Origin: Membranipora membranacea | Lineage: Eukaryota > Bryozoa > Gymnolaemata > Cheilostomatida > Membraniporidae | Assembly: GCA_914767715.1 (NCBI GenBank) | Contig: OU612073.1 | Span: 22,258,001-22,322,000, forward strand | Direction of reading: 5' to 3' | Length of the DNA stretch: 64,000 nucleotides | Shown: one piece after another, positions 11,048 to 22,267 of the stretch | How the letters are laid out: the number at the start of each line of letters is the position of its first letter | Position numbering within the stretch: position 1 is the first letter of the stretch | The notes under the pieces: generated by a model | Databases searched by the model: none | The model's input: the letters and a program-made list of their open reading frames with translations, nothing else | Told to the model about the DNA's origin: nothing | Made by a program: the position numbers and the translations under genes

Positions 11048-12846
11048 CTAGTGCCTGTAACATATAACTTCTCATTGAGAATATATGTATTGGGCATGGA
11101 AATTTAGATTTTGAGAGCGCTGATAGCCATTTTTCCGAAAAAAAAACTTATGCGACACTATGTGTTCACCTGCAGGTATTTTCATTTGCAGCCAGTGGAA
11201 AATGTGTCTATGTTTTCCCATTAAAATAAGCCAAAATCTCAACCGCTAACACATCATTGTGATGAAATAGAAACTAGCGGGCCAGCTCAATTTTTTTCAC
11301 TGCCACTTGCCAGCCATATTAGCTGTGTCCTGTCTGTATATGATGTTGATGTATATATTTACAATTAAAAAACCATCAGAGAAAATTGCATCACATCCCC
11401 CCCCCCCCCCCCATGAACCAAATGATCTCTTATTTTGAGTATGGTGAGAAATCAGAAACATCTGTTAACTTAAAAATGTCACATTGGTGAGAGAGCGAAG
11501 TTATATCTGCTTTCTCAGCACTAATATAACCATGTTAATATCAGTCTTGTAGGTATAATTTTCTGAAAGTTGGTGGAACGCAGTAGTGAGTGCAAATAGA
11601 AAGACTAGGACCAATGATGTATATGACATTGGTTAAAATATTTTAATTCACATTGTATACTATTATATGTACCTAACAATGAAATGTTATTAAAGTCTCT
11701 AATTACGCCCTCTGTACTCTTCTCAACAGAAGATTTGAGTTGCAAAGACGAAACATTATGATTGTCATTTTCATACAATTTTCCAGACTGAGTGAGGGAA
11801 TTTAAGAACATCCAGAGTCAATCTGGACAAGTAAGTATCTCGAGTCCATTCGACGTTTTCTTGTTATCCAGCGACTCAGCAGAAGAGTTTATGGATCTAT
11901 TGATTTAATCTGCTGTGTTGGCTTGAGTAGTTTTGGCAATACATCTTGTATAATTGGAAGTCATTATACTTCACAGATAAAATGAACTCACTGAGCGTGT
12001 AAAATTTTAGTTAGAGAGACAGGTCACAGTTTAACTGGCTGGCAGGCAGGTAATTGTGATTTTATCGCGATGGTGTGTTTGCAGTTGAGATTTTGGTGTT
12101 TTAAGGGGATAACACAAATCTTTTTGTCCCCTGTCTGCCCCCTGAAAGGAATCACTTGCAAGTCAGCTAATAGTGTGGCATAAAAGGTTTTTACAAAAAT
12201 ATTGCTAAAAATGCTCTAAAAACGAGAAAGGCAAGCAGCAAACTTTTTCACCTCCAATCGCTTTCCCACAGGCTACTTTTACCCAATGTTATCACAAATC
12301 ATCATCAGTAGCTGGAACTGAACAGATAAAATAAACCGACTGCGTGTGCAACATATTAGTTAGAGAGACAGGACACAGCGAAACACCTGGCAAGTGGCAG
12401 AAACCAGCTGGCCCTGTCATTGCGATTTAAGTTCATGTATTTGTGGTTGATATTGGGCTTATTTTAAAGGGAGAATAAGAAAATGTTAAAATGACCGGGA
12501 AGAGAAAATACCTGCAGGTGATGTAAATGGTGATACATGTGAAATTCTCTGATAAAATGACTATAAGTGCTCCATAAACTTAATTTGTATGTCCAATTCT
12601 AATATTTTTAATGATAAAGTCAATCATTCATGCACTATCCACGCACAACCGGTTTTCGTTGTGTCATCGAATTGAAAGTGAAAATGCCTGCAAGTGATCT
12701 ACATGGTGTCCCATGAAATATTTTCTGAAAAAATGGCTATAAGTACTTTAAAAATCTAAATTGCCATGCCCAATACGCATATTCTCAATGATACGTTATA
12801 TGATACAGGCACTAGCCATGCACAACCAGATTGCGTTGTGTTATGG
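11048..12846. mobile_element. Long-inverted-repeat element, about 1.8 kb, with duplicated right end
   Basis: The left end (from ctagtgcctgta, 11,048) and right end (to tacaggcactag, 12,815) are inverted copies for about 160 bases, sharing gtattgggcatgg.aatttag and tatagccattttt-type blocks. The right arm exists twice in tandem (about 12,490-12,670 and 12,670-12,846). An internal direct repeat starts ttagttagagagacagg at about 12,010 and 12,357. A c-tract lies at 11,397-11,412. No transposase was seen, so this is a non-autonomous DNA element. Confidence 0.7.
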
Positions 12847-13068
12847 ATTTCGCAATATTTAAGTAGGACGTTTTTAGCACTGCATTGTCCACTCTAGAGT
12901 ATATAATAACTCTATGGCAAATACTCATGCCATGAGTTGACAAATCTGAGATTGATGTCTCATTTTTTAACCTTTTTGTGTACAATTCACAATGACCAAA
13001 AGATTTACCTGACTCTCAGCAGTGCGTTCAAAAAACTGTGCAGGTAACATGATCAATAGTAATTTTAC

Positions 13069-13248
13069 CAGCTCTTTCATCTGTCGAAACTTTGGCATGG
13101 TATGTTTTAGAGATTAAAACAGGTGGATTATCATTGACATTGATGACAATTATGTTGACGTCAACCTCAGCTGTAAGAGATGGGGTACCCTCGTCTGATG
13201 CAACCATTGTTAAGATTATAGTCTCTGTCATCTCTCTATCAACTTTAC
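13069..13248 (-). CDS. Exon: cadherin repeat end and next repeat start
   Basis: The acceptor attttatag at 13,249 opens ...KVDREMTETIILTMVASDEG, the LDRE-type and A.D.G motifs, then VNVNDNPPVL, the Ca-binding linker DxNDNxP, and the next repeat's AKVSTDERAG. The donor follows at GCTG|gtaaaa. Phase 1 in and out, matching the exons at 13,682 and 5,618. All conserved Ca ligands of the linker are present. The next exon's start comes a few residues earlier than usual for this repeat, so a small piece may have been lost. Confidence 0.85.
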
Positions 13249-13681
13249 CTATAAAATAATGTATAACATTTCTGCATTGGTTCACTGATTATCCATGGTT
13301 ATGCCAAGGTATGATGCAGGGCAGATAAGGGAAGAAAATACTTTTTCTATCATAACAGAGAAATTGATTACAAGTAAATTTTTTCATTGACAACCAGGTA
13401 CAGCTAATACAAGCAAAACGGTTCATAAAGCTCTCAGGTGCAAAAGTGGGGTGGCTATATGGTCATCTGGTTTCATAGGGGAACAAGCTGAAGTATCCGG
13501 TGTTACCCTTCCAAATAGGGGCACCTGCCATTACCTTTTTCTACCAGGCATAATCTAGTCAAATGACCATAATATTATTTTTTATTATTATTCCGTCTCA
13601 ACTTTAAATTGTGCTATATATTTAAGCTCTTCTGTGCCCCGAGTGGTAGACTTGTCTTGGAGCTTTTTGAATAAGACATAC

Positions 13682-14163
13682 CTGCAACAGTGATAGAACC
13701 CGTGACATTGTTTATATTAAACAATCAAGCAGAAGACGAATGACGATGAGATTGCCAACCGATATGAAATCTTAGAGCTAGGTCCCTTATCTGCATCTGT
13801 GGCAATAACTTGCTAGACATTAGTATACTGTGGAGAGTTCTCTTTGACAGAAGCAAAATAGGTCTTGCGATGATAAATTGGTCTATTGTCATTGATGTCA
13901 GCCACTTTAACAAATACATGTGTGCTGGATTGCAGTGGTGGTGTTCCGTTGCCAGTTGCCTCTACGGAGGATTCATAGAATGACTTAGTTTCCCTGTCTA
14001 ATACAGTATTGACGACGAGATAACCATCTTTTGTTACTTCAAAGGCCTTTTCACCAGCTGTTGAAAAGTTCAGTTTATACAGCAATAATCCGTTACTCCC
14101 AGAATCAATATCTGACGCATTGAATTGCCCTACGCCTGAGCCAATTACGCAGCCTTCATCAAC
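13682..14163 (-). pseudogene. Exon: two cadherin repeats, with stop and frameshift
   Basis: After an acceptor tttttcacag-like site at 14,164 the frame reads ASDIDSGSNGLLLYKLN, DGYLVVNTVLDRE, EATGNGTPPL, ADINDNRPIY and FASVKENSP: one full cadherin repeat and the start of another. TAG at 13,815-13,813 then interrupts the frame. The same frame continues with a cadherin pattern (VIATDADKGPSSKISYRL), so the stop is a point change. A second lesion near 13,750 shifts the frame before INNVTGSITVA, which joins in phase to the exon at 13,248. Confidence 0.85.
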
Positions 14164-14982
14164 CTGTGAAAATGGATAGATTTTTGTTTACTTTCCTTAA
14201 GAATATTTAATTTAGCCACCAAACTATTCTAATGCTCAACCAGTTATAAATCTCTTCAGATGATAATTTGAAAGTGAATCCCAGTATTTCGCATGAATCT
14301 TTTGCGAGAGAAGTTTCTTCAAAGTGATTATGATTGTTCTAATATTTGCAACAGGTCCATGATGTGTTAGGTTACTGATTTGGAATGAATGCTGACCTAC
14401 ATGTTATAGAACACATGCATGGAAGACTATTATATGAATATTCATTTAGGGTGAAATTGTCTTGTTGCTGTCCGAAGATTAGTCTAAGTGCTCAGACTCC
14501 AAGGCGCAGGGAGTTACTTGCGCAAGCTATCAACGCTCAACGAAACTTAGGTTTATCAAGAGTTCAAATAGTTTTTCAAGCTCATAGTCAACTGCGTCCG
14601 CCAGTACCAAAGCTCCTTTGTGATAATAAAATGAGGATGTGAATGATATTAATTATTAAAAATTCATGATTATTGATTTATTTCTCAATTATCACTTTGA
14701 TGGATTGGAAGAAAGTTTCTTGATGGAAACATGGGGCATACCCTACCAAAAAAGCAGTTTATATGAATTTTATCTGTCAAAAGATTAGAAGAACTTTTTA
14801 CAATGGAGGCATCGTCTGCGTAAAGGAGCAGTCTAAAATTGAAGATAAATGACACAATACAAATAAAATTCATGTTGTTTAGCTCAAGTAATAAACATTA
14901 TTATGTTTGCAACTGATGTATTAAATTTAAATTACGCGCCTGGTCAATGAGTGCTAAGTACAATTGAAACAATGAACATTAC
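14164..14982. other. Intron with a small LINE remnant
   Basis: An exon with the second half of the first cadherin repeat would be expected here but was not found. At about 14,850-14,730 on the minus strand, LLLYADDASIVKSSSNL resembles the YADD motif of a LINE reverse transcriptase. It is only about 40 residues, so this is tentative. Confidence 0.35.
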
Positions 14983-16445
14983 CTGTGTAAGGCACCATCT
15001 CAAACTTTTCTCCCTCATTTCCACTGATGATTGAGAAGCTGTTGTTGTATAAATTCTTTGAGAACACAGATGTGTCAATTGTAAGGACAGTGGTTCCAAC
15101 TGTTGCATTTTCAGGTATAGAGCATATGTAAGTCTCATTCAGTATTACTTGAATTTCTTGTCCTGAAGTTTGTGTCCTGCCTCTCAACTCAGTCTCATTG
15201 GCAAAAATATTGCAGCCCTGGCTACTACAGTTACCAGTCCCTGTATCCCCATTGTAACCGCAGGCCTCTGAGCTGCAATTCTTTTGCACATACCTCCTCC
15301 ACACTCAATATTGCAGGGACTCCAGTTGCACCAATGTATCTCACTTTGGTTTGGTTCACAACTTCTGTTATTGCAGCCACTCCATTCTGTCAATACTGCC
15401 CATCCTCCATCACTCGGGCAAGGGTTCTCATAGCATTCCTCACCTTCGGTGTCATCCCCAGGGCAATTTAACCCTCCATTGGCAGGCGTAGGACCTATAC
15501 AATCTTTTGTTCGGGTACGATGACCTCCTCCACAAGTCACATCACATGAGAACCAATTGTTCCATGGACCCCATTTATCATCAACAGGACAAGGATTTTC
15601 ATTGCATCTTCCACTCTCTAATTCACCCTCATCACATGTCAGCTCAGCGGTATTGTTTTTTGTGCAATGGCGTATTCTGGTTTGCTGGCCACCATTGCAA
15701 TATCATTACATGGCGACCATTCATCCCATGATGCCCAACCTCCAAGTGCACAGGAGTAATCATGGCACTTCATACCCTCAGAGGCCTTTCCTCTACACTG
15801 AGTCCCAAAATATGCGGGTGCTGGATTGCCACAAAAGCGTGATCTAGTCTGCCAACCCACTCCACATATTGAATTGCAAGGGCCCCAGACACCCGATGCT
15901 GTCCATCCTCCATTAATGGGACACGGGCCATCATTGCATTTACTGTTCTCTGTAGTATCTCCAGTGCAATCAAATCCACCATTTTCTTTGGAAGGGTTTG
16001 TGCAAGAGCGCGATCTACTACGCCAACCATCACCACAAGCTTCATCACAAGTTCCCAGACACCCCATGCTGTCCATCCTCCTTTAATGGGACGCGGGCCA
16101 TCATTGCAATTGCTATTATCGGTAGTATCCCCAGTGCAATCAGATCCACCATTTGCTTTGGAAGGGTTAGTGCAAGAGCGTGATCTAATATGCAAGCCTT
16201 CACCACAAGTTACATCACAAGTGCCATAGGCACTCCATGCTGTCCATCCTCCATTGATGGGATACAGGTTTGCAGCATCGCATTTGGTGTTCTCATCAGT
16301 TTTCCCAGTACAATCAGATCCACCATTTGCTTTGGAAGGGTTTGTGCAAGAGCGTGATCTAATATGCGAGCCTTCACCACAAGTTACATCACAAGTGCCC
16401 CACGCACTCCATTCTGTAAATCCTCCATTGATGGGACACAGGCTA
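14983..16445 (-). pseudogene. TSP1 exon, 3' part, running into the first cadherin repeat
   Basis: Minus strand. It continues the TSP1 array interrupted by the BEL/Pao element. Units follow W..W..C..C, RSRSC and the C4-C6 spacing of group-1 TSP1 repeats, becoming more divergent toward the left (unit ends such as CPSDGGWAV). The last part (about 15,180-14,983) is the start of a cadherin repeat (CSIPENATVGTTVLTID, then FSIISGNEG), ending at the donor ACAG|gtaatg. Three single-base losses break the frame: near 16,055 (a C run), near 15,700 and near 15,292. TSP1 and cadherin modules are therefore encoded in the same exon. Confidence 0.85.
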
Positions 16446-16799
16446 CTTCTGGAAGGACCACTAGGACTGTGTCTACAAGGAGCACACCCAAGACTACGCT
16501 CAGGAAGCAAGATACTCATTCAGATGTGCATGTACTTCTCACCTCAGCAGAGCTGTAGATTCCAGAATCTGCACCTTCATTGAAGGGGAAACTCTCGAAA
16601 CTGAGATTGCTATTAAATGTGGAAACTGCAGCTGCGGTAAATGCCCTGTTCCTGGTCACACATATTCGTTTAGCGAAGAGCAGGAGCTACACATGATCAG
16701 AGCAAATCTCAAGTTCGATGATGCTAATCATCACTGGACTACCTCTTAGCCCTGGATAAAGGACCCACAGTTACTTCCCAACAACTATCGCTCAGCACT

Positions 16800-18783
16800 A
16801 GCTACTCTACAGAGCATGGAGAGAGAGCTCAAACAGGACCCAAAGTGGGCAGAAATTTACACAGAGCAGATATATGACATGGTGGAGCGTAAAGTGGCTC
16901 GTAAACTAGATTCTACAGAGATTGAGAAGTGGGATGGCCCCTTCTTCTACATCAGTCACCTAGCTGTACTAAACCCAAAGTCCATCTCCACCCCTGTGAG
17001 AAGAGTCTTCAATCCGACTCAACTATTTCAAGGTGTGTCTCTCAATGGTTGCTTGGCAAAAGGACCGGATGCCTACATCAACAATATCCTGGGAGTTATA
17101 TTACGGTGGCGAGAACAGCAAGTTGCTCTAGTTGGAGATATTCGAAAGATGTACAACTCCATTCATATCGAGATGCTGGAGCAACACTGTCACCAATTTC
17201 TGTGGTGAGATCTGAGGCACGTGACCCTGATGTATACTCCATAACCAGGGTTAACATGGGCGATCGCCCGGCAGCCGCAAACAGTGCAGAAGCGATCTAT
17301 ATGACCGCGGACAGGAATGCAACCAGAAACCCAGAAGTAGCTCGCTTGCTAAAGCTCTCCACCTATGTAGACGACATAGTTTGATCTGTTCCTGATATGA
17401 TAAAGGTTCTTGAACTCACTAGGTCTACCACTGATGTACTCAGTGCGGCAGGATTCACTATAAAGCACTGGCTTTTCAGCAAGGAAGGTGAACCAAGAAA
17501 GAAACTGGAAGACCCCCCTTCTAGTTCAAACCCTACCTATAGGACCCAAGTTCTTGGTGTCCATTGGGAGCCAGTATCTGATATGAAAGTGACAGAAGTA
17601 AAGCTCAATTTCTCACCAAAGAAGAAGGGAGTTTACACAGGACCAGACTTAACTTCTGAGCAGATACCTTCAGCTATACCAGATATCCTCACTCGACGCA
17701 TTCTTTTGGAGCAAACAATGAAAACTTATGATCCACTGGGAATATACTGTGCCTATACTCCGACAGCCAAAACCTTACTAAGGGAAACTTGGTCACTCGA
17801 GCTGGGATGGGATGATCCTTTGCCTCAGAAACTCAGGACACAGTGGATGACTTACTCCAGCGGCCACTTCGCTATTGCTCGATGGAAGTACGACAGGAGT
17901 CTCACACCCTCAAACTCAGTCGGCAGTCCTACTCTGATGTTCTATCTGATGCCAGCGACGTAGCCTATGGATTTGTATCTTACATTAGATGGAAACTAGA
18001 TGATGGGACTTTATGGTGTAGATTCATCATGGCCAAGTGTCGTATTGCACCGCTAAGAAAGCTCAGCACACCACAGATGGAGCTCAATGGCGCTGTGCTC
18101 TCCAAAAGAGGAAGAAAAGTCATCGAAACAGAAACTAGATTCAACTTTGAACGAGTTTATCAGCTAGTGGATTCAGAAACAGTTTTATGCTCAATCAACA
18201 AGAAGTCAACCAGGTTCAAGCTATTTGAGGGGGTACGTATTGCTGAAATTCAGTCTGCAACAGATGGAAACATGGAAGACTAGTACTGGGTAAGTGGCAC
18301 CTCAAACACAGCAGACTGGCTCACTAGAGGTAAAAGACCTAACGAACTCGGACCAGACTCAGATTGATGGAGAGGCCCTGCTTTCTTGTACCAGCCTGAA
18401 TCAGAATGGGCAGTGAAGGATTATGTTCAATGTGTCAGCGCCACCTGCTCATCTACTCACCTAGAGATCAGTGAAGAAATTACAGAACTTCATCAACCAC
18501 TACTGCAGTACAAGAATTTCAGCTCAGCTAGACGCCTTATCTGGACTCTGGCAAGGATCATCAACATGTTTGAAAGGAAATCTACTGACTCTGACTTTTC
18601 TCCACCTTCTTTCAGGCATGGACAGACAGCAGAAATTACACCATCATGCCTCAAATCAGCTCAATCTAAGATCATCAAGGAGATGCAGCAGTCTTCACTC
18701 GAATCTGAACTCATCAGGAAGAAGGGAAAGTTCTCTAAGCTCACCCCTCTGAAAGGTACAGATGGAATTTGGTATGTCGGTAA
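16800..18783 (+). pseudogene. BEL/Pao RT and RNase H region
   Basis: Typical Pao-type features: LPNNYRSALATLQSMEREL, FNPTQLFQGVSLNGCL and VGDIRKMYNSI (first catalytic Asp), then NMGDRPAAANSAEAI and TYVDDIV (catalytic YxDD). The A17-like segment follows (KVLGVHWEP, RRILLEQTMKTYDPLG). Frame changes lie near 17,205 and 17,860-17,960, with stops at 17,383-17,385 (TGA) and 18,364-18,366 (TGA). The last part leads to DGIWYVG at 18,780, where a solo LTR interrupts it. Confidence 0.85.
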
Positions 18784-19855
18784 TGTATTAGGAAGTTTAA
18801 TCTGAATCTAAATCCTTAATCTAAAAGAGTTGTCTTATCTTTTCTCAAATCGGCCAATCAGATTTGTGCTAGCCTCATCAGTCAATTCAGTTTGTGTAAG
18901 ACTGGCGAACTGTCAACATCAGCCAGCACGGTATTTTAATGTCGCTCTAAAATATCCTGACTCAGTGTATCTGTATTTAACCATATTCTACATGGTAATT
19001 GTATTCAATCAACCATCACAATGAATACTCTGAACAGTCTTTGATGGACATCGACCACTGAACACTAAAGCTAGACACCTCTCGATATGGTGGTGAGTTT
19101 AATTGTACTCATTTTTCTTATCGTTTTTGGCACTATAAATGTTTTAAAGTTTGGGAACTAAATTAGGTATTAACAATATTGTGTTTAACTCGCTGTGGTA
19201 ATTCAGCAGTAATGACAGACGTTTTATCCATCGTACGTCTATCTACAACATGTTGCCTGAGTAATATCGATCTAGAAATACCACACTTAACTTCGATCCG
19301 ATCACTCTATCTCCAAGAGTATATCATCAGTAATCATATCGATATGATTATTCAATCACTTATAATGCGGCATCGAAGTCAGGCTCTGCTCGTCGATCAC
19401 AATCAGTTATTGTCATTGCTTATTATTTCCGTTTTAAGTTGTATCAGGAATTTTAAGAGTGCCTATAGAGTACAAACTCACCCCATTGCTCGGTTTGACA
19501 CTTATCCCACCAGTAATTGAAAGTTGTAATTATAAAATCTAAATGTATAATTTTTGTGATGATGATTAATGAATCTGCAAAACATTGATCATTGCAATTC
19601 GACATTATAATTTCATTCTATGTTTAACTTGATAAAGTTTATCTTCCTAATTCCCAGGATAATATTTTAAATAGTTATCCTGTTTTTTAATATGGCAAGA
19701 GATTTTTATTTCACCATTGAAATCAAATCCATACTGTGTTTTAACCATGCACTTTTGTTTTATCAACAGGGTACAATATTTCATTCAATACAAGAACACC
19801 ATCTCTTACGAAGATCTATTGTTGCCAATAATCACCATTGTCCTATCCGAGCACA
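18784..19855 (+). mobile_element. Solo LTR nested in the BEL/Pao pol gene
   Basis: A 1,072-bp insertion starts TGTATTAGG, ends GAGCACA, and is flanked by ggtaa on both sides (18,779-18,783 and 19,856-19,860), a 5-bp target duplication. Removing it rejoins the pol frame between DGIWYVG and RLARYNP. It has no coding potential. The end contains cagggtacaat and ttgccaat, like the 3' LTR of the host element, so it probably comes from a related BEL/Pao family. Confidence 0.85.
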
Positions 19856-19860
19856 GGTAA

Positions 19861-21098
19861 GAGGCTAGCCAGATACAATCCTATGACCACCTCTCCAGAC
19901 AACTTACAGATCCTGCTACCGAATGATCACTACTGCACAGAACTGCTGCTAAGACAGGCACATATTGATAGTGGTCACAGAGGTTAAGGGACGGTAGTCT
20001 GGCTAGATTCAGGCAGTCTTACTGGATCACTCAAAGAGCTAAAGTAGCTAGACGGATCGTAAATGAGTGTCAACTCTGTCGACTCAGGAATGCTACACTT
20101 CTAACTCAGGAGATGGGTATTCTACCAACAGAAAGATTACAGCCTCAACCTCCCTTCAACAGTGTGATGATAGACTTATTTGGCCCTTACCTCGCTAGGG
20201 GAGAAGTCCAAAAACGTATATCTGGAAAAGTGTTATATTTATGGACTTATTCTCACGCGCTGTACATCTGGAAGCTGCCCTTGGTTACGACACTCAATCC
20301 TTTTTACAAGCTCTCAAACGATTCACCAATATCCGCGGATGGTCAAGTAAAATATTCTCAGATCCAGGATCACAACTCATCGGAGCAGAACGAGAGTTGA
20401 CAGCTGCATGGTCAGCAGTACACCGTGAAGCGATACATGCAGTGACCAAGGTACCGAATGAAAATTCAGTCCAGCAGACAGCCCATGGCGACAAGGATCT
20501 GTTGAGGCTCTAGTGAAAGCAGCAAAGAAGGCTATCAAGATGTCTATCCATGATCAGAGACTAAGCCCTTCGGAGTTCATGACTTTATACACGGAGATTA
20601 GTAAAGTACTCAACGAGAGACCACTCGGAACTCTGCCTAGTGAAGATTCCAACATAAATATCCTCACCCCTAACTGCCAACTCATTGGCCGACCATTCTG
20701 TCGCAACCCTGGTAACTGGCAAGACAGCAATCTGAAGACACGGTTGAAACTCAGACGCTATAGCAGATGAGTTCTGGGATAAATGGACAGAGTTGTACGC
20801 TCCCTCCCTGATTCCTCAAGGTAAGTGGAAAACCCGGGCTAAGAATCTCAGGCCTGGCGATGTTGTTGCAGTCGCTGATAGCAATGCTCTGCGCGGAAAG
20901 TATTATATAGCTCAAGTTCATGAAGTTTTCCCCAGCAGGGATGGCGTAGTGCGCAAGGTATCAGTTAGGTATAAGAATTTCAAAGTAGGGGAAAAAGTAT
21001 GTGAGTACACTGGTAGTAAGGACGTGATAGTCTTTAGAAGTGTTCAAAGACTGGCCCTCCTGGTCCCTGCTAATGACGAGTGCTCTTCTGAGGATTAG
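19861..21098 (+). pseudogene. BEL/Pao integrase and C-terminal domain
   Basis: The segment reads LLPNDHYCTELLLRQAHIDSGH (HHCC zinc-binding region, interrupted by a stop at about 19,984), then integrase core fragments in several frames (MIDLFGPY; MDLFSRAVHLEAAL) and RQGSVEALVKAAKKAI with LNERPLGTLPSED. The last open part (20,793-21,098) is the BEL-type C-terminal domain: WKTRAKNLRPGDVVAVADSN and GVVRKVSVRYKN. Several frame changes between 20,160 and 20,510 make the integrase non-functional. Confidence 0.85.
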
Positions 21099-21111
21099 GT
21101 TGGGCAAATCA

Positions 21112-22266
21112 TGTGTTGCATTACTGCCCTGCCGTTGGAGTCATTCAAACCGCTAATTATGCTATTCATCTTTTATAGCTAACACCATGCACTGCAGCAA
21201 AATTACTTTTTTGCACCATTTTTTTTCTAGGATGAGTAAGAGAAGTGTCTGATTGGGATTGCTTGCCCCATAATGTATTTATTATCTAATTAGATCCACA
21301 ACTATTAACATATAGGTAACAATATTATATACTGTAATTTTGACAGCAATTTTTTATATCAAATTCTGCCAACATCTATCCCTCCGGTGTGCCAGTATTA
21401 CAATTTGTGGTTGTCCACTCATGACTCTCATTTATTTATGCATCAACGAATCAAATAATAACACTATACTTCAGTGTAGTAGTAGCCTTCGTACCGTCAA
21501 CATCTAGGGCTCAGGCCCGTTCAGCCGACATCTTATTATCCAGACTCAACTATTATATTATGTACTTTATTCTGGACTAATCTTACGATATACACAGTAT
21601 TATCATCACTATAAATAGCTTCAAGTCAATCTATATAATATTTATGGTGAGTTTTCTTCTGTTATTTATACTTGTCGACTGCGTAACTTTCGCTACAAAT
21701 GTTTAATTCTACCGATTGTGACGCTACATTATTTTGTTTATTCTCACCTCCGTTCTTGTATTCAACGCGTTGTGAGGTTACCTGATTATTTATTTATATA
21801 TAATTGTCATTGCTGACCGGCGTTATGATGTAAAGTTCTATCTCGGATTGTTTGAGACTGATTAATTTATTTCTCAATTTTGTTATATGTACTTATATTT
21901 TTTAACCTGTCAGTGCATATATTTAGGATTAATAATTTGTTTAAGGAGCTAATTATGTCGGGGCGCTGCTATACTCAGTTATGATAACAGTGTATACCAT
22001 TATTACCTGTTCTGATTCTGTCGATGGTGGTTTATACACCAACAACTGTGAGTTCAATATTTGAATGACACTTGACCATTTCATTTTGTATTACTGCGTA
22101 CTCATTTTATAAACAGAATTTGGATTTCATAATATTGTGGCATATTTTTACCACACATAGATTTTGCACCGTTCGTTTTTGTTGTTGCCACATTTTTGTT
22201 TGTCAATTCCAGGGTACAATTAAATAAAGACTGTTGCCAATATACAATACATCCACCATGCTGACA
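21112..22266 (+). repeat. Probable 3' LTR of the BEL/Pao element
   Basis: About 1.15 kb of AT-rich non-coding sequence follows the pol stop and runs to the TSP1 junction. It shares a tatggtgagttt block and a cagggtacaat ... ttgccaat end region with the nested solo LTR. I take TGTGTTGC (about 21,112) to CTGACA (22,265) as its likely limits, but with no 5' LTR to compare, the ends are not proven. Confidence 0.5.
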
Positions 22267-22267
22267 T

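Larger units (their letters stand above)
16446..22267 (+). mobile_element. BEL/Pao LTR retrotransposon, 5'-truncated, inserted in the TSP1 exon
   Basis: The plus-strand element begins abruptly in the Cys-rich linker upstream of RT (CGNCSCGKCPVPGH near 16,625) without a 5' LTR, gag or protease. It then has RT (16,816-17,384, YVDD at about 17,370), RNase H/Pao region, integrase (19,861-20,770) and the BEL-specific C-terminal domain (20,770-21,098), followed by a probable 3' LTR. The TSP1 array is cut at 16,445 on the left and 22,268 on the right, and about 50 bases of TSP1 sequence are present at both edges. That is too long for a normal 4-6 base target duplication; it may reflect recombination between TSP1 units. 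Confidence 0.85.

Noticed and set aside
15285-16060. Programmed frameshifting in the TSP1 exon.
   Set aside because: Several unrelated 1-base losses, together with stops elsewhere, fit decay or sequencing error better. No slippery site with a downstream structure stands out.
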